NCBI GenBank assembly: GCA_019637395.1
Contig: JAHBVR010000013.1
Location: 229,553 to 293,552, forward strand
Length of the DNA: 64,000 nt
Source of the DNA: Vulcanimicrobiota bacterium
GTDB lineage: Bacteria > Vulcanimicrobiota > Xenobia > Xenobiales > JADMJV01
Direction of reading: 5' to 3'
The notes beneath the pieces are model-generated. The model had not been told where the DNA came from, ran no database searches, and worked only from the letters and a program-made list of their open reading frames with translations. The position numbers and the translations under genes are program-made. Below are positions 8,703 to 18,082 of this stretch, piece by piece. The stretch's first letter is position 1, and every line of letters begins with the position of its first letter.

Positions 8703-9584
8703 TCAAGTTTCCTTGGCAGCGCGCATCAGCTCGATGAAGCGGCGGGCGCCCAGACCCTGAGGCGGATCGCGCAGCCAGACGACGTCTACCCACAGACGTA
8801 TCTGATTGCTCATGTTCTCGAACTGCAGAGCCATCAGGTTCCCCGCCGCGATATAAGGCTCCACCAGTCGCCTGGGCAGGTAAGCCCAGCCCAGGCCGGC
8901 CTGAACCAGGCTCAACGCGGCCAGATGACTGTCGGTGCGCCAGAGTTTGCGCGAGACGAGCAGGCGAGGATCGATGCCGCGCGTCTCCCGGCTGGCCACG
9001 GCCACCTGGCGATTATCCAACAAGTCGTCGGGCCGGACCGAATGTCCCGCCATGGAGTGGGTGGGAGCCACAACCGCGATCAGCACTTCGCTGGCGAACT
9101 CCTGAAAAGCCTCCCGCTCATCGATGCCTACTCGCTCGAAGAGAACCGCCAGGTCGGCCTCCCTATCGTGGAGCCAGCGCAGAATGGCGGTTTGGGGTGC
9201 GGATAACACCTCCACTTCCAGAGAGGGAAATTCTTCAGCCAACACAGCCAGGGGCAGATTCCAGGGGGCCGACAGCAGTTCGGGGGCCACCGCCAGCGTC
9301 AGGCGGCGCTCCAGTCCCTGGTGCAGGTTGAGAGCCTGCTGCTGTAGACGCCGCAGCTGCCGGGCCAACTGCCGAGCCTCCGGCTCCAGGGTGAGAGCCA
9401 CCTGAGTCGGTTTCACTTCCCGGGTACTGCGCTCGAACAACACCAGGTCGAGCTCCGCCTCCAACTGGGCGACCTGCATGCTGACCGCCGAGGGAACCCG
9501 GCCCAGGGCGCGGGCCGCGGCGGAGAAAGAACCATGGTCGAGCACGCTGAGAAAGAGCTGGGCACTGTCACTGGTGAAGGGCAC
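8703..9584 (-). CDS. LysR-family transcriptional regulator
   Basis: 293 residues with an N-terminal winged HTH ([18 protein letters not shown], then [17 protein letters not shown]) and a periplasmic-binding-like effector domain. It is transcribed divergently from a PACE-family efflux gene 74 nt away. This is the AceR/AceI-type arrangement, in which the regulator activates the pump. The spacer carries the palindrome TATCAG-N5-CTGATA and a second half-site, both likely its own operators. The effector is unknown; chlorhexidine or polyamines are only guesses from the family. Confidence 0.88.
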   Translation of the reverse strand: MPFTSDSAQLFLSVLDHGSFSAAARALGRVPSAVSMQVAQLEAELDLVLFERSTREVKPTQVALTLEPEARQLARQLRRLQQQALNLHQGLERRLTLAVAPELLSAPWNLPLAVLAEEFPSLEVEVLSAPQTAILRWLHDREADLAVLFERVGIDEREAFQEFASEVLIAVVAPTHSMAGHSVRPDDLLDNRQVAVASRETRGIDPRLLVSRKLWRTDSHLAALSLVQAGLGWAYLPRRLVEPYIAAGNLMALQFENMSNQIRLWVDVVWLRDPPQGLGARRFIELMRAAKET

Positions 9585-9594
9585 CGAAATACTA

Positions 9595-9640
9595 TATCAG
9601 AAAAACTGATAGCTGCTGACTTTTTCTTTCAGAAAAACTC
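9595..9640. promoter_or_regulatory. Candidate LysR operator in the divergent spacer
   Basis: TATCAG-AAAAA-CTGATA at 9595-9611 is a perfect 6-bp inverted repeat with the T-N11-A form of LysR boxes. A second TTCAGAAAAACT copy at 9628-9639 repeats half of it, 33 nt further on towards the PACE gene. Two phased sites (recognition and activation sites) are typical of LysR-controlled divergent promoters. Confidence 0.6.
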
Positions 9641-9658
9641 GCCTATCCTGGCTTCATC

Positions 9659-10099
9659 ATGCAAGGCATCCCCAGAAAGATCGTTTATTTATCACTCTAT
9701 GAAGGCATCGCTATCGCGCTGAGCACCGTTTTCCTAAGTCTGGTGACCCACCAGGAGACATCCACGACCGGTGTGGTCGCGGTTTGCGCCTCGCTGGTGG
9801 CGCTGGCCTGGAACTTTGTCTACAACTGCCTCTTTGAAGCCTGGGAGGCTCGCTATTCTAAGGGAGGCCGCGGATTCTGGCTGCGCGTGGCGCACACTTG
9901 CGGCTTCGAAGGAGGCATGTTGCTGCTGTTGGCTCCGCTGATGGCTTTCGGATTGCAGGTCTCGGCCGCCCAGGCGCTGGGACTTCAACTGGGGATGCTG
10001 ACCTTCTTCCTGCTCTACAGCTTCGTCTTTACTCTTGGTTTTGACCGAGTGTTCGGACTGCCGGCCTCGGCCCTGCGCAGTCCCGATGTGCAGGTTTAG
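9659..10099 (+). CDS. PACE-family multidrug efflux protein (AceI-like)
   Basis: 146 residues, four predicted transmembrane helices arranged as two tandem bacterial transmembrane pair (BTP) units: SLYEGIAIALSTVFLSL and WNFVYNCLFEAWEARY, then HTCGFEGGMLLLLAPLM and FTLGFDRVFGLP. The conserved acidic Glu in helix 1 (YEGIAI), needed for proton coupling in AceI, is present. Members export chlorhexidine, acriflavine and short diamines through the inner membrane. The divergent LysR gene supports the call. It ends 4 nt into the convergent MerR gene. Confidence 0.88.
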   Translation: MQGIPRKIVYLSLYEGIAIALSTVFLSLVTHQETSTTGVVAVCASLVALAWNFVYNCLFEAWEARYSKGGRGFWLRVAHTCGFEGGMLLLLAPLMAFGLQVSAAQALGLQLGMLTFFLLYSFVFTLGFDRVFGLPASALRSPDVQV

Positions 10100-10800
10100 C
10101 CGCCGGCCAGGCTGAGTCCGCCGGCCTTGAGGGCCTGGCCCAGAAAGTCCTTTTCGGCGGTGTAGGGCTCCTTGAGCACTCCACGCGCAGCCTGGGCCTG
10201 CATAGCCCGCAGGCCCTGAACAATCTTGGGGTCCCCCATTGTGAACTCATCCACCAGTTCTTTGAAGCGGCGGGCCAGTTCCTGTACCTTCGGGTCATGC
10301 AGGTCGTCGTTCAGGTGGAGGCGGGCTTCGTGAAACAGGTCCAGCCAGCGTTGTTGGTCGCGTTGCTGCTCCTCCGGGCTGTAGGATTTCGCCCGCCGGG
10401 CCAACTTCTCCCAGCTTTCGGAGTCGTAAAATTGCTGCATCCAATCCATATTCATTTCCCTTTCAATGCGCTCTATGACCTGGGTGAGGTCGTCCGGACC
10501 TTCCGAAAGAATCCGCAGGATTCTGTCAATTTGCGCACGCCGTTCGGTGAGCACCCGCACTTGCAGGTGCAGGCTCTCCTTCAGGCTGCGCGGTTCTTCG
10601 AGCAGGCGGCCGATCTGTTCAAGGCTCAGGCCGACGAACTGCAGCAAACGGATCTGCTGCAGGCGAATCAGATGCTCGTGGCCGTACAGGCGTGTCCCTT
10701 TGGGTCCGCGTGTGGGGCGCAGGAGCCCGATCTGATCGTAGTAACGGAGCGTGCGCACGCTCACTCCGGCCCGCCGGGCGATCTCACTGGTCTTGTGCAT
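10096..10800 (-). CDS. MerR-family regulator with TipAS-like ligand domain
   Basis: 234 residues. The N-terminal MerR winged helix is clear (TSEIARRAGVSVRTLRYYDQ, then GLLRP), followed by a dimerising coiled coil and a C-terminal helical domain (EEQQRDQQRWLDLFHEA) of the TipAS antibiotic-sensing type. TipAL-like regulators bind cyclic thiopeptides or other hydrophobic ligands. The gene lies next to an efflux pump but in convergent orientation, so a regulatory link is only suggestive. The ATG at 10800 gives a standard-length MerR N-terminus. Confidence 0.85.
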   Translation of the reverse strand: MHKTSEIARRAGVSVRTLRYYDQIGLLRPTRGPKGTRLYGHEHLIRLQQIRLLQFVGLSLEQIGRLLEEPRSLKESLHLQVRVLTERRAQIDRILRILSEGPDDLTQVIERIEREMNMDWMQQFYDSESWEKLARRAKSYSPEEQQRDQQRWLDLFHEARLHLNDDLHDPKVQELARRFKELVDEFTMGDPKIVQGLRAMQAQAARGVLKEPYTAEKDFLGQALKAGGLSLAGG

Positions 10801-10840
10801 GAAGCGATTGTAAAGGGTGACGCTACGTCACAGGCAATAG

Positions 10841-12268
10841 CTAGAGCTGGCGAAAAATCAGATAGGCGACGGCCGACAGGGCCATACTGGCGGGCAAGGT
10901 CAACACCCAGGCCAGCACGATATTCAACAAAGTTTTGGGCTGCAGCCCCGAACCGTTGGCCACCATAGAGCCGGCGATGCCGGAAGAAACCACGTGGGTG
11001 GTGCTGACCGGCAGGCCTAAAACGTCACCCGCGCCGATGGTCAGCATGGCCACCACCTGGGCCGACAGCCCCTGGGCATAATTCATCGGCTTGTTGCCAA
11101 TCTTCTCACCGACGGTGACGGCCACGCGTTTCCAGCCGATCATGGTGCCGATCCCGAGAGCCAGCGCCACCGAAACCTTGACCCAACCGCTGACGTACTC
11201 GATGAGAGCGGCCACCGCCTTCTCATAGGTCTTCATGGTGCGAAACTCATCTGGCGTCATGTAAAGTTCGCGGCTTTTGCGCAAAGCGTAGGCGGACCGA
11301 TAAGCCAGCAGCAGTTGCTTGCGCAGCGTGAAGCGAAGGTCGCGAGGCACCTGGCCGATTTGTTGAATACCCTGCAACGAAGTCTGGGCCTGCTCCATGT
11401 CTCTTTGGATATCCACCAGACGCTGGCGATAACGCTCGTCTTCCCTGGCTCGGGAATCATTCATATGGGTTTTGACGACCTTCTCAGCCTCGGCGGTGGT
11501 TTCCATGACCCGCTGAATCTGGGTTGGAGTGGCCTGCATATTGAGTGCGAAGCTGATTGGAGCGATGCCCATCAAAATCAGCATCATAATGCCCATGCCT
11601 TTTTGCCCGTCGTTACTGCCGTGGGCAAAGCTCACTCCGGCGCAACTTGCCACAATCAACCAGCGAATCAAGGGAGGAGGCGGTTCCTCTCCGACAGGAG
11701 CCTCAAACAACTTGCGGTCCTTGATGGTTTTTGTGAGCGCGATCAGCATCAAGCCGGTCACGGCAAAGCCGATCAAAGGCGACATCAGCAGGGCGGTGAA
11801 GACCGTTTGCACCTGACCCCAACGCAAGCCGGCCGCCAACCCCTGGCCGGTCACCCAGGCGTGGGTCAGGCCCACTCCCAGCACCGCTCCAATGAGCGTA
11901 TGGGAACTGGAAGCGGGAATACCAAAATACCAGGTGCCTAGATTCCAGATCAGCGCGCCCGTAAGGACCGCGAAAACCAACGCGAACTGGCCGTGGGTAT
12001 CGCCGACAATAGCATCCATGGGTAACAAATTGACGATAGCGTAGGCGACACCCACCCCGCTGATGAGCACGCCCAAGAGGTTGCACACGCCAGAGAGAAC
12101 GACAGCCGGATTGGCGCGCAAGGAACGAGTATAAACCACGGTGGCCACCGCGTTGGCCGTATCGTGAAAGCCGTTGACGGCCTGGTAGAAGAGAGAGAAT
12201 GCCACCGCCAGCACCAGCAAAGCCAGAGTACCTGTATCGGGCGTGAAGTCAAAGAAGATGCTTTGCAC
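10841..12268 (-). CDS. pitA: PiT-family inorganic phosphate transporter
   Basis: 475 residues with the two inverted PiT signature segments: GFHDTANAVATVVYTRSL near the N-terminus and AGDVLGLPVSTTHVVSSG near the C-terminus, plus FAHGSNDGQKGMGI. About ten transmembrane helices are predicted. A charged cytoplasmic loop of roughly 100 residues (after residue 250, containing HMNDSRAREDERYR) splits the two halves, as in long PitA proteins. It imports metal-phosphate with protons as a low-affinity, usually constitutive system. No PhoU-like partner is adjacent. Confidence 0.9.
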   Translation of the reverse strand: MQSIFFDFTPDTGTLALLVLAVAFSLFYQAVNGFHDTANAVATVVYTRSLRANPAVVLSGVCNLLGVLISGVGVAYAIVNLLPMDAIVGDTHGQFALVFAVLTGALIWNLGTWYFGIPASSSHTLIGAVLGVGLTHAWVTGQGLAAGLRWGQVQTVFTALLMSPLIGFAVTGLMLIALTKTIKDRKLFEAPVGEEPPPPLIRWLIVASCAGVSFAHGSNDGQKGMGIMMLILMGIAPISFALNMQATPTQIQRVMETTAEAEKVVKTHMNDSRAREDERYRQRLVDIQRDMEQAQTSLQGIQQIGQVPRDLRFTLRKQLLLAYRSAYALRKSRELYMTPDEFRTMKTYEKAVAALIEYVSGWVKVSVALALGIGTMIGWKRVAVTVGEKIGNKPMNYAQGLSAQVVAMLTIGAGDVLGLPVSTTHVVSSGIAGSMVANGSGLQPKTLLNIVLAWVLTLPASMALSAVAYLIFRQL

Positions 12269-12319
12269 CGCGGCTAGCGGTTACGTGACGCAGCGGTGCA
12301 TCCCTGCCGAAGAAAACTT

Positions 12320-13213
12320 TTAACGCCTGGTGTTAGCGTGGCCGAGCAGCCACTCTTCCGCCGAGGCGCTGTCGTGGGGTCCGTTGGGTAGGCTCGGGTC
12401 GCTGCCGTAGCGGCCGTCCAGGATCACAAAACCGGGCCGCCCGTTGGCATCGGTCTGGCCGACCACGGCCAGGGAGTGCTGCCCCATATGGGTACGCGCG
12501 TATTCTTCACCGTGCTCGGCCACCAATTGGTCGTGCACCAGTTGGAAGGGATTTTGGCTGAGCTCACTGCCTTCTACCCAGAGGGCTCGATACTGATGGT
12601 CGCCGTGAATGGGTTTTAGAAGGGTCCACTGATCGCTGATCACTCCGCCGCTCTCCAACTGTTCCTTCAGTTGGGCGCCCAGTTCCGGGTCCAGGCGATC
12701 GGCGTGAATATGCAGGCGGTCCTGACTGCGCCCACCCTGGGAGTTGACGGCCAGCGCGATGGCCTCGCGGGGCAATTGATCGACGGTGGTGCCGAGGGAT
12801 TCGGCGGTTTGCCGGCGGCCGTCTTTCCAGGCATCGGCAAAATAGTTTTCGGCGTCGGGCCCGGTCAATTCAGGAGACTCCACACCGCTGATGGGTGCGG
12901 TGGGCACCGTCAAGTGGTCGGTGGGATGGTCCTTGCCGGCCATAACCACGTAACCATGCTCGCGGTTGATGACCCGGGCGTCGTCCGGGCCGGTTCCCAG
13001 TCGGGCCTGGTCGGCCAGCCTACCGAGGCGGTCCGGGTTTCCATAGCGATGGATGACCGCACCGTCGGCATCCACCGTGGTCCTGGTGGGCTGCTGAAGG
13101 GTGACGGAATCCTTGGGCGTTTCCGCTGTCGGCGAGGCCAGAGCGGGAGCCGCCATGGCACCGGCCACAGCCAGAGTCCGCAGGAAGGCGAGGGGCGCGC
13201 GCAGGGAGTCCAT
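12320..13213 (-). CDS. cdh: Secreted CDP-diacylglycerol pyrophosphatase-like protein
   Basis: 297 residues with a Sec-type signal peptide (LAVAGAMAAPALA, then S). The segment LAVNSQGGRSQDRLHIHADR matches the catalytic signature of CDP-diacylglycerol diphosphatase (Cdh), a HIT-superfamily enzyme in which the HxH pair acts in catalysis. Cdh hydrolyses CDP-diacylglycerol to phosphatidate and CMP at the periplasmic face. A second conserved part near the C-terminus (EYARTHMGQHSLAVVG) also fits the family. The N-terminal third, before the HIT core, is longer than usual. The symbol is by similarity only. Confidence 0.72.
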   Translation of the reverse strand: MDSLRAPLAFLRTLAVAGAMAAPALASPTAETPKDSVTLQQPTRTTVDADGAVIHRYGNPDRLGRLADQARLGTGPDDARVINREHGYVVMAGKDHPTDHLTVPTAPISGVESPELTGPDAENYFADAWKDGRRQTAESLGTTVDQLPREAIALAVNSQGGRSQDRLHIHADRLDPELGAQLKEQLESGGVISDQWTLLKPIHGDHQYRALWVEGSELSQNPFQLVHDQLVAEHGEEYARTHMGQHSLAVVGQTDANGRPGFVILDGRYGSDPSLPNGPHDSASAEEWLLGHANTRR

Positions 13214-13286
13214 GGAACTCTAGATTACCAGAGCGTTGTAACAACCAGGTTACCTGCAGGCTAAAATCTTTCGGGGGTCCCCTGTA

Positions 13287-13538
13287 TCAGAGCAATGCGC
13301 GGGCGCTTTCGCTATTTTTGTTGGCCGAAGACATCTTGTCCTTCTGCACGTTGAAGGTGATGTCATTGATGGAAGTGAGCATTTTGGCCACATTGGCCCG
13401 GTCATTTTCGTCCGCTTTGCGCAGTTCCAACTGGGTTTGAAGCTGAGTGGACTGAGCCTGACGCTGGTCGGTCGCCGCCATTTGCTGCTCCATTGCCTGC
13501 GAGTTGTAGTTGGTGATATTGCCGATCGATGAAGCCAT
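13287..13538 (-). CDS. Small helical hypothetical protein (83 aa)
   Basis: 83 residues starting at an ATG with a GAGGAA ribosome site 7-12 nt upstream. The composition is almost wholly polar helix: Gln-rich N-terminal half (QAMEQQMAATDQRQAQST), then LRKADENDRANVAKMLTS and a Ser/Asn/Lys C-terminus. No Cys, no Trp, no signal peptide and no membrane segment. Length and two-helix composition recall needle or filament subunits of export systems and some coiled-coil chaperone cargos, but no diagnostic motif is present and no secretion genes are nearby. Function unknown. Confidence 0.6.
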   Translation of the reverse strand: MASSIGNITNYNSQAMEQQMAATDQRQAQSTQLQTQLELRKADENDRANVAKMLTSINDITFNVQKDKMSSANKNSESARALL

Positions 13539-13652
13539 CGTCTGATTCCTCGTTCCTTGAAGTCCCCTGTTCACAGGTTAGGTCAGCAGGATGAACAGGA
13601 GGGGCCGGAAGCTAAGGAAGGTTTAGGGTTTACCTGAAGCGCGGCTAAAAGC

Positions 13653-14003
13653 TTAGTGGCGCAAAATCTTCTGCATGGCTTTGCCTTTGGCCAGCTCGTC
13701 GATCAGCTTGTCCAGGTAGCGAATCTCCCGCATCGTCGATTCTTCGATCGCCTCCAGCCGGACCCCGCAAATCGTCCCTTTGATCAAGGCCCGCGCGGGG
13801 TTCAACCGGGGCGCCCGGGCAAAGAAAGTCTCAAAGTCCGTCTGCTTCTCCAGGTGAGCCGCCAGCTCACTCTGGCTGTATCCCGTCAACCAGCTGATGA
13901 TTTCATCGACTTCCGCCTGGCTGCGCCCTTTCTTCTCCGCCTTGGCCACGTAAAGAGGATAGACTTTAGCAAAGGGCATTGAATAGATCCGATGTTTTTC
14001 CAT
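13653..14003 (-). CDS. DUF2200 family protein
   Basis: 116 residues matching the compact DUF2200 pattern: [20 protein letters not shown] at the N-terminus, [14 protein letters not shown], then a C-terminal [20 protein letters not shown]. The family is widespread and cytosolic, and its biochemical role is not established. Monocistronic. Its start is separated by about 75 nt from the divergent molybdenum-hydroxylase gene, so both promoters lie in 14004-14077. Confidence 0.85.
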   Translation of the reverse strand: MEKHRIYSMPFAKVYPLYVAKAEKKGRSQAEVDEIISWLTGYSQSELAAHLEKQTDFETFFARAPRLNPARALIKGTICGVRLEAIEESTMREIRYLDKLIDELAKGKAMQKILRH

Positions 14004-14077
14004 GAATAGCTGCCTCCACCTACCGTTTACCCAAAAGAGGGCAGGACTCTCCCTCAGCCTCCGAAAAACTCCGGGCC

Positions 14078-17000
14078 ATGCCCGAGCCGAGCCGTGTTCT
14101 GACCTTCCTGCTCAATGGCCAGCACGTCAGCCTGGACAACCCTGACCCCTGCGTGCTGCTTTCCGATTATCTGCACCTGCGCGGAATCACCGGTACCAAA
14201 GTGGCCTGCGGGCAGGGCGGATGCGGCGCCTGCACGGTCATGGTATCCCAGCAGGTCGACGGCAAGGTCGTTCATCGCGGGGTCAATGCCTGTCTGAAAG
14301 CCCTCTGTTCGCTGGATGGCATGACCGTGACCACCACCGAAGGCATCGGCAATGTGCATCACGGCCTGGACCGGGCCCAACACTGCATTGCCGCCCACAA
14401 CGGAACGCAGTGCGGCTTTTGTACCCCCGGCTTCGTCATGAACGCGCACGCCCTTTTGCGCCACAAGCCGGAGGCCAGCGAACAGGACCTGGAGGACAGC
14501 TTCGGCGGAAATATCTGCCGCTGCACCGGCTACCGCCCCATCTTGCACGGAGTGCGCACGCTGGCCGCCGACTACGACGCGGCCCGGGACGGCACGGCCG
14601 CCTGCCTGATCGATCCGACCTTTCCCATCCAGGTGCGCTCGGAACCGGTGGCCATCGAAACGCTGGCGGCGCCCGAGGGCGAGCGCTATTTCCACTCTCC
14701 TCACCACGAATGGTTTCGCCCCACCAGCCTGGCCGAAGCGCGCCGGCTCAAAGCTCAATTGGTTCAGCAACATGGCGCCCAGGCGGTCAAACTGGTGGTG
14801 GGCAACACAGCCATCGGTATCTACGCCCACGAGAAGCCGCGCTTTCACATCGACGTCAGCCAGTTGCCCGAACTGACCACCCTGGAGGAATTGGAAGACG
14901 GCATTCTGGCCGGAGCTTCGGTGGTCATCCAGGATCTGATCGACTTTGCCGAAGCGGTGATCGCGCGCCGCCCGGCCGAGCAAACCACCGGGCTCAGGGA
15001 GCTGGTGCGCCACGGCAAACGGATCGCGGGACGGCAGGTACGCAGCGCCGGCAGCCTGGCCGGCAACGTGGCCATCACCACCGGCCACGCCTTGCAGGGA
15101 GAGCCCTTCCCCTCGGATCTCTTCGTCATTCTGACCACCCTGGGCACGCGCGTGACCATGACCTCGCGGGTGGTCGACATGCTGGACATTCCTTTGGGCG
15201 ATTTGCCCGCCGAGGAAATGCTGGAATCGTTTTTTATTCCCTACAGCCAGGCGGGCGAATTCATCCAGACCCACCGGGTAGCGCGGCGCAAGCAGAACTC
15301 GCACCCTCTGGTCAACGCCGGTTTTCGCTTACGCCTGGATGAAGCCGGCCGGGTCGAACACTTCAGCAGCATTTTTGGCGGATTAACCCGCATGCTCAGG
15401 CCCGCCACCGGCACCGGGGAATGGCTGGTCGGCAATCCCCTCGGACTCGCGGCTCTGAAGGTGCTGGAAAAAGAGCTCAGCCAGTGGGAAATCATTCACG
15501 ACGAAGAAGCCATCAGCGCTGCCTATCGCCTGGGCGTGGCCCGCAATTTCTTCTTCAAGTTTCTCCAGCATGTGCAGGGCAAGCCGGCCGGCGAGCCCTT
15601 CCAACGCCCGCTCTCACGCGGAGTTCAGACCTTCAGCCAGGACCCGGAGATGTTCCCGGTCACCCAGCCCATCCTCAAACAGAAAGCCTTCGTGCAAGCT
15701 TCCGGAGAAGTGAAGTTCACCCAAGACATCCCCTTGCCGTTGGGTGGCCTGCATGCGGTCATGGTCTGGAGCCAACGAGCCCACGCCAAATTCAGCCTGG
15801 CCCCCAGCCTGAGCCGCGAGGCGCGGAGCAGATTCGCCGGCTTTCGCGATTTCGTAACCGCCGCCGACGTGCCCGGCCAGAACCTGATCGGACTGGGTGA
15901 TGACGATCCGGTTTTCAGCCAGGGCGTGGTGACCAGCGTGGGCGCGCCTATTGGACTGGCGGTGGCCGACAGCCTGGCCACGGCCAGAGCCGCCGCCGAC
16001 TGGATCGGCCGCCAGATCGCCTACCTGGACCTGCCGGCCGTGCTCACCCTGGATCAGGCCATCGAGCAAAACACCGCCCTGCCCCAACTGCAGTTTGCCA
16101 AAGACCCGGACGAGGACATCCAACAGCGCATCCCCACCATCACCCGACCCGGCAGTGACGAGGCCTGGCTCAAGAACCCCGGCCAACCGTTGCCCGGCAC
16201 CGCGGTGGTCCGCGGCCAGATGCGCGTGGGCGCCCAGGCGCAGTTCTACCTGGAAACGATGTGCGCCCTGGCCGTGCCCGGCGCCTACCACCACATGACG
16301 GTTTACAGCTCCACCCAAAATCCCAACGGCGACCAGCGCAATATCGCCCGGGCCCTGGGCGTGAAGGTGAATCAAATCTCCGTGTGCGTCGACCAGATCG
16401 GAGGCGGCTTCGGCGGTAAGCAACATCGCTCCGGCATGGTGGGAGCGGCCGCGGCCGTGGCCGCGCGCAAGCTGGGCAAGCCCATCCGCCTGCTCTACGA
16501 CCGGGCCACCGATATGGCCATGGTCGGCAAACGCCATCCCTACCTGGGCAACTATTCCCTGGCCTTCACCCCCGAGGGCCTGTTCCAAGGCTACCACCTG
16601 GATGTTCATTCCGACGCGGGGGATACCTACGACTGCTCGTTTGCGGTCATGGACCTGGGCCTGATGATGGCCGACGGCTGCTACAACGTGCCCAACTTCC
16701 AATCCAACGGCACCGTCTATCGCACCAACAAAACCAGCAACACGGCCATGCGCACCTTCGGCACCGTCCAGCCTTATTTGATGTTGGAAGAAGCCGTGGA
16801 GCAGGCGGCCCACCACCTGGGAATACCGGCCGAAGAGCTGCGCCGCAAAAACTTCTATCGCAGCGGCACGCTCTATGATTTTGACCGCGCTCCTTATGGC
16901 CAGGCTCTGCAGTGGTGCATCATCCGCGAATTGTGGGACGATCTGACCCGACGCTGCGAATTTAAGGCCCGCGCTCAAGCGGTGGAAAAATTCAACCAGG

Positions 17001-18082
17001 AAAACCGCTACCACAAGCGCGGCATCATGATGCTGCCGCAAAAGTATGGTATCGGTTTCACCGAACCGCGCGGCTCTTTGAATTCCTCCAGCGCCCTGGT
17101 CAACATCAATTTCAGCGACGGCTCGGTGACGGTGGTGCATGGAGCGGTGGAAATGGGCCAGGGCGTGCACACCAAAATCGCCCAGGTGGCGGCCCAGACC
17201 CTGGGCATTCCCATCGAAATGATCCGTATCGGGGATAACCACACCGACACCATTGTCAACGCGCCGGCCACGGCCGCCTCCACCGGCTACGATCTGAACG
17301 CCGGCGCCGTGGAGAAGTGCTGCAAGGTTCTCCGCGAAAGATTACAACAGTTTTGCCGCGACCTGGAGCAATTCAACCCTCACGACTGCATCAGCGAATG
17401 GCGCATCGACTGGGCCGATCGCTGGCAGGAAATCGTAGCCCGCGCCTGGTTGAACCGCATTTCGCTGAGCGCCGCCGAACTCTACAAAAGCCCCCACTAC
17501 GCCGGACCCAGCGAACGCCATCCCCAGGGCCACCCCTTCCTTTACTTCGTGTGGGGAGTGGCTTGCAGCGAAGTGGAAATCGACTGCCTGACGGGCGAAT
17601 TCGAGGTGCTGCGCTCCGACCTGCTGTATGACGCCCACAAGTCCCCCAATCCGGCCATCGACATCGGGCAGATCGAAGGAGCTTTTGTGCAGGGAATGGG
17701 CTACGTTACCACCGAGCATGTCATTTTTAACCAGCACGGGGCCCTGGTGACTGACAATACCTGGACCTACAAACCGCCCTGCAGTAAAACCATCCCCATT
17801 GATTTTCGCGTCCATCTGTACCCGCCCGAGGCCAGCCTGGACAAACACGCCGCCGCCGCTGAAAATCTGGCCGTCAAATCTTCCAAGACGACCGGTGAGC
17901 CCAGCATGCTGATGGGTCTTTCCGTCTGGTTCGCCATCCGCCGCGCCATTCATGCGGCCCGCCGGGATCATTTGGGGGACGCCAGCTGGTATCCCATGGA
18001 TTGTCCGGCCACCAGCGAACGGATTCAACTGGCCTGCGGCGTCTCGAGCGAGTCTCTGAGCACAGGAGGACCCCATGGTTAG
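14078..18082 (+). CDS. Single-chain xanthine dehydrogenase-type molybdenum hydroxylase
   Basis: 1,334 residues with the eukaryote-like full domain order on one chain: plant-type [2Fe-2S] ferredoxin ([12 protein letters not shown]), helical [2Fe-2S] domain ([17 protein letters not shown]), FAD-binding domain ([12 protein letters not shown]), CO-dehydrogenase-like flavoprotein C-domain, then two molybdopterin domains. Catalytic glutamate is kept in [11 protein letters not shown]. Of the two substrate-orienting residues of bovine xanthine oxidase, Arg880 is kept (NTAMRTFG) but Glu802 is replaced by Gln in FGGKQHRS, so xanthine may not be the substrate. The stop overlaps by 8 nt the start of a multicopper oxidase. 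No XdhC-type cofactor maturation gene is seen. Confidence 0.85.
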   Translation: MPEPSRVLTFLLNGQHVSLDNPDPCVLLSDYLHLRGITGTKVACGQGGCGACTVMVSQQVDGKVVHRGVNACLKALCSLDGMTVTTTEGIGNVHHGLDRAQHCIAAHNGTQCGFCTPGFVMNAHALLRHKPEASEQDLEDSFGGNICRCTGYRPILHGVRTLAADYDAARDGTAACLIDPTFPIQVRSEPVAIETLAAPEGERYFHSPHHEWFRPTSLAEARRLKAQLVQQHGAQAVKLVVGNTAIGIYAHEKPRFHIDVSQLPELTTLEELEDGILAGASVVIQDLIDFAEAVIARRPAEQTTGLRELVRHGKRIAGRQVRSAGSLAGNVAITTGHALQGEPFPSDLFVILTTLGTRVTMTSRVVDMLDIPLGDLPAEEMLESFFIPYSQAGEFIQTHRVARRKQNSHPLVNAGFRLRLDEAGRVEHFSSIFGGLTRMLRPATGTGEWLVGNPLGLAALKVLEKELSQWEIIHDEEAISAAYRLGVARNFFFKFLQHVQGKPAGEPFQRPLSRGVQTFSQDPEMFPVTQPILKQKAFVQASGEVKFTQDIPLPLGGLHAVMVWSQRAHAKFSLAPSLSREARSRFAGFRDFVTAADVPGQNLIGLGDDDPVFSQGVVTSVGAPIGLAVADSLATARAAADWIGRQIAYLDLPAVLTLDQAIEQNTALPQLQFAKDPDEDIQQRIPTITRPGSDEAWLKNPGQPLPGTAVVRGQMRVGAQAQFYLETMCALAVPGAYHHMTVYSSTQNPNGDQRNIARALGVKVNQISVCVDQIGGGFGGKQHRSGMVGAAAAVAARKLGKPIRLLYDRATDMAMVGKRHPYLGNYSLAFTPEGLFQGYHLDVHSDAGDTYDCSFAVMDLGLMMADGCYNVPNFQSNGTVYRTNKTSNTAMRTFGTVQPYLMLEEAVEQAAHHLGIPAEELRRKNFYRSGTLYDFDRAPYGQALQWCIIRELWDDLTRRCEFKARAQAVEKFNQENRYHKRGIMMLPQKYGIGFTEPRGSLNSSSALVNINFSDGSVTVVHGAVEMGQGVHTKIAQVAAQTLGIPIEMIRIGDNHTDTIVNAPATAASTGYDLNAGAVEKCCKVLRERLQQFCRDLEQFNPHDCISEWRIDWADRWQEIVARAWLNRISLSAAELYKSPHYAGPSERHPQGHPFLYFVWGVACSEVEIDCLTGEFEVLRSDLLYDAHKSPNPAIDIGQIEGAFVQGMGYVTTEHVIFNQHGALVTDNTWTYKPPCSKTIPIDFRVHLYPPEASLDKHAAAAENLAVKSSKTTGEPSMLMGLSVWFAIRRAIHAARRDHLGDASWYPMDCPATSERIQLACGVSSESLSTGGPHG

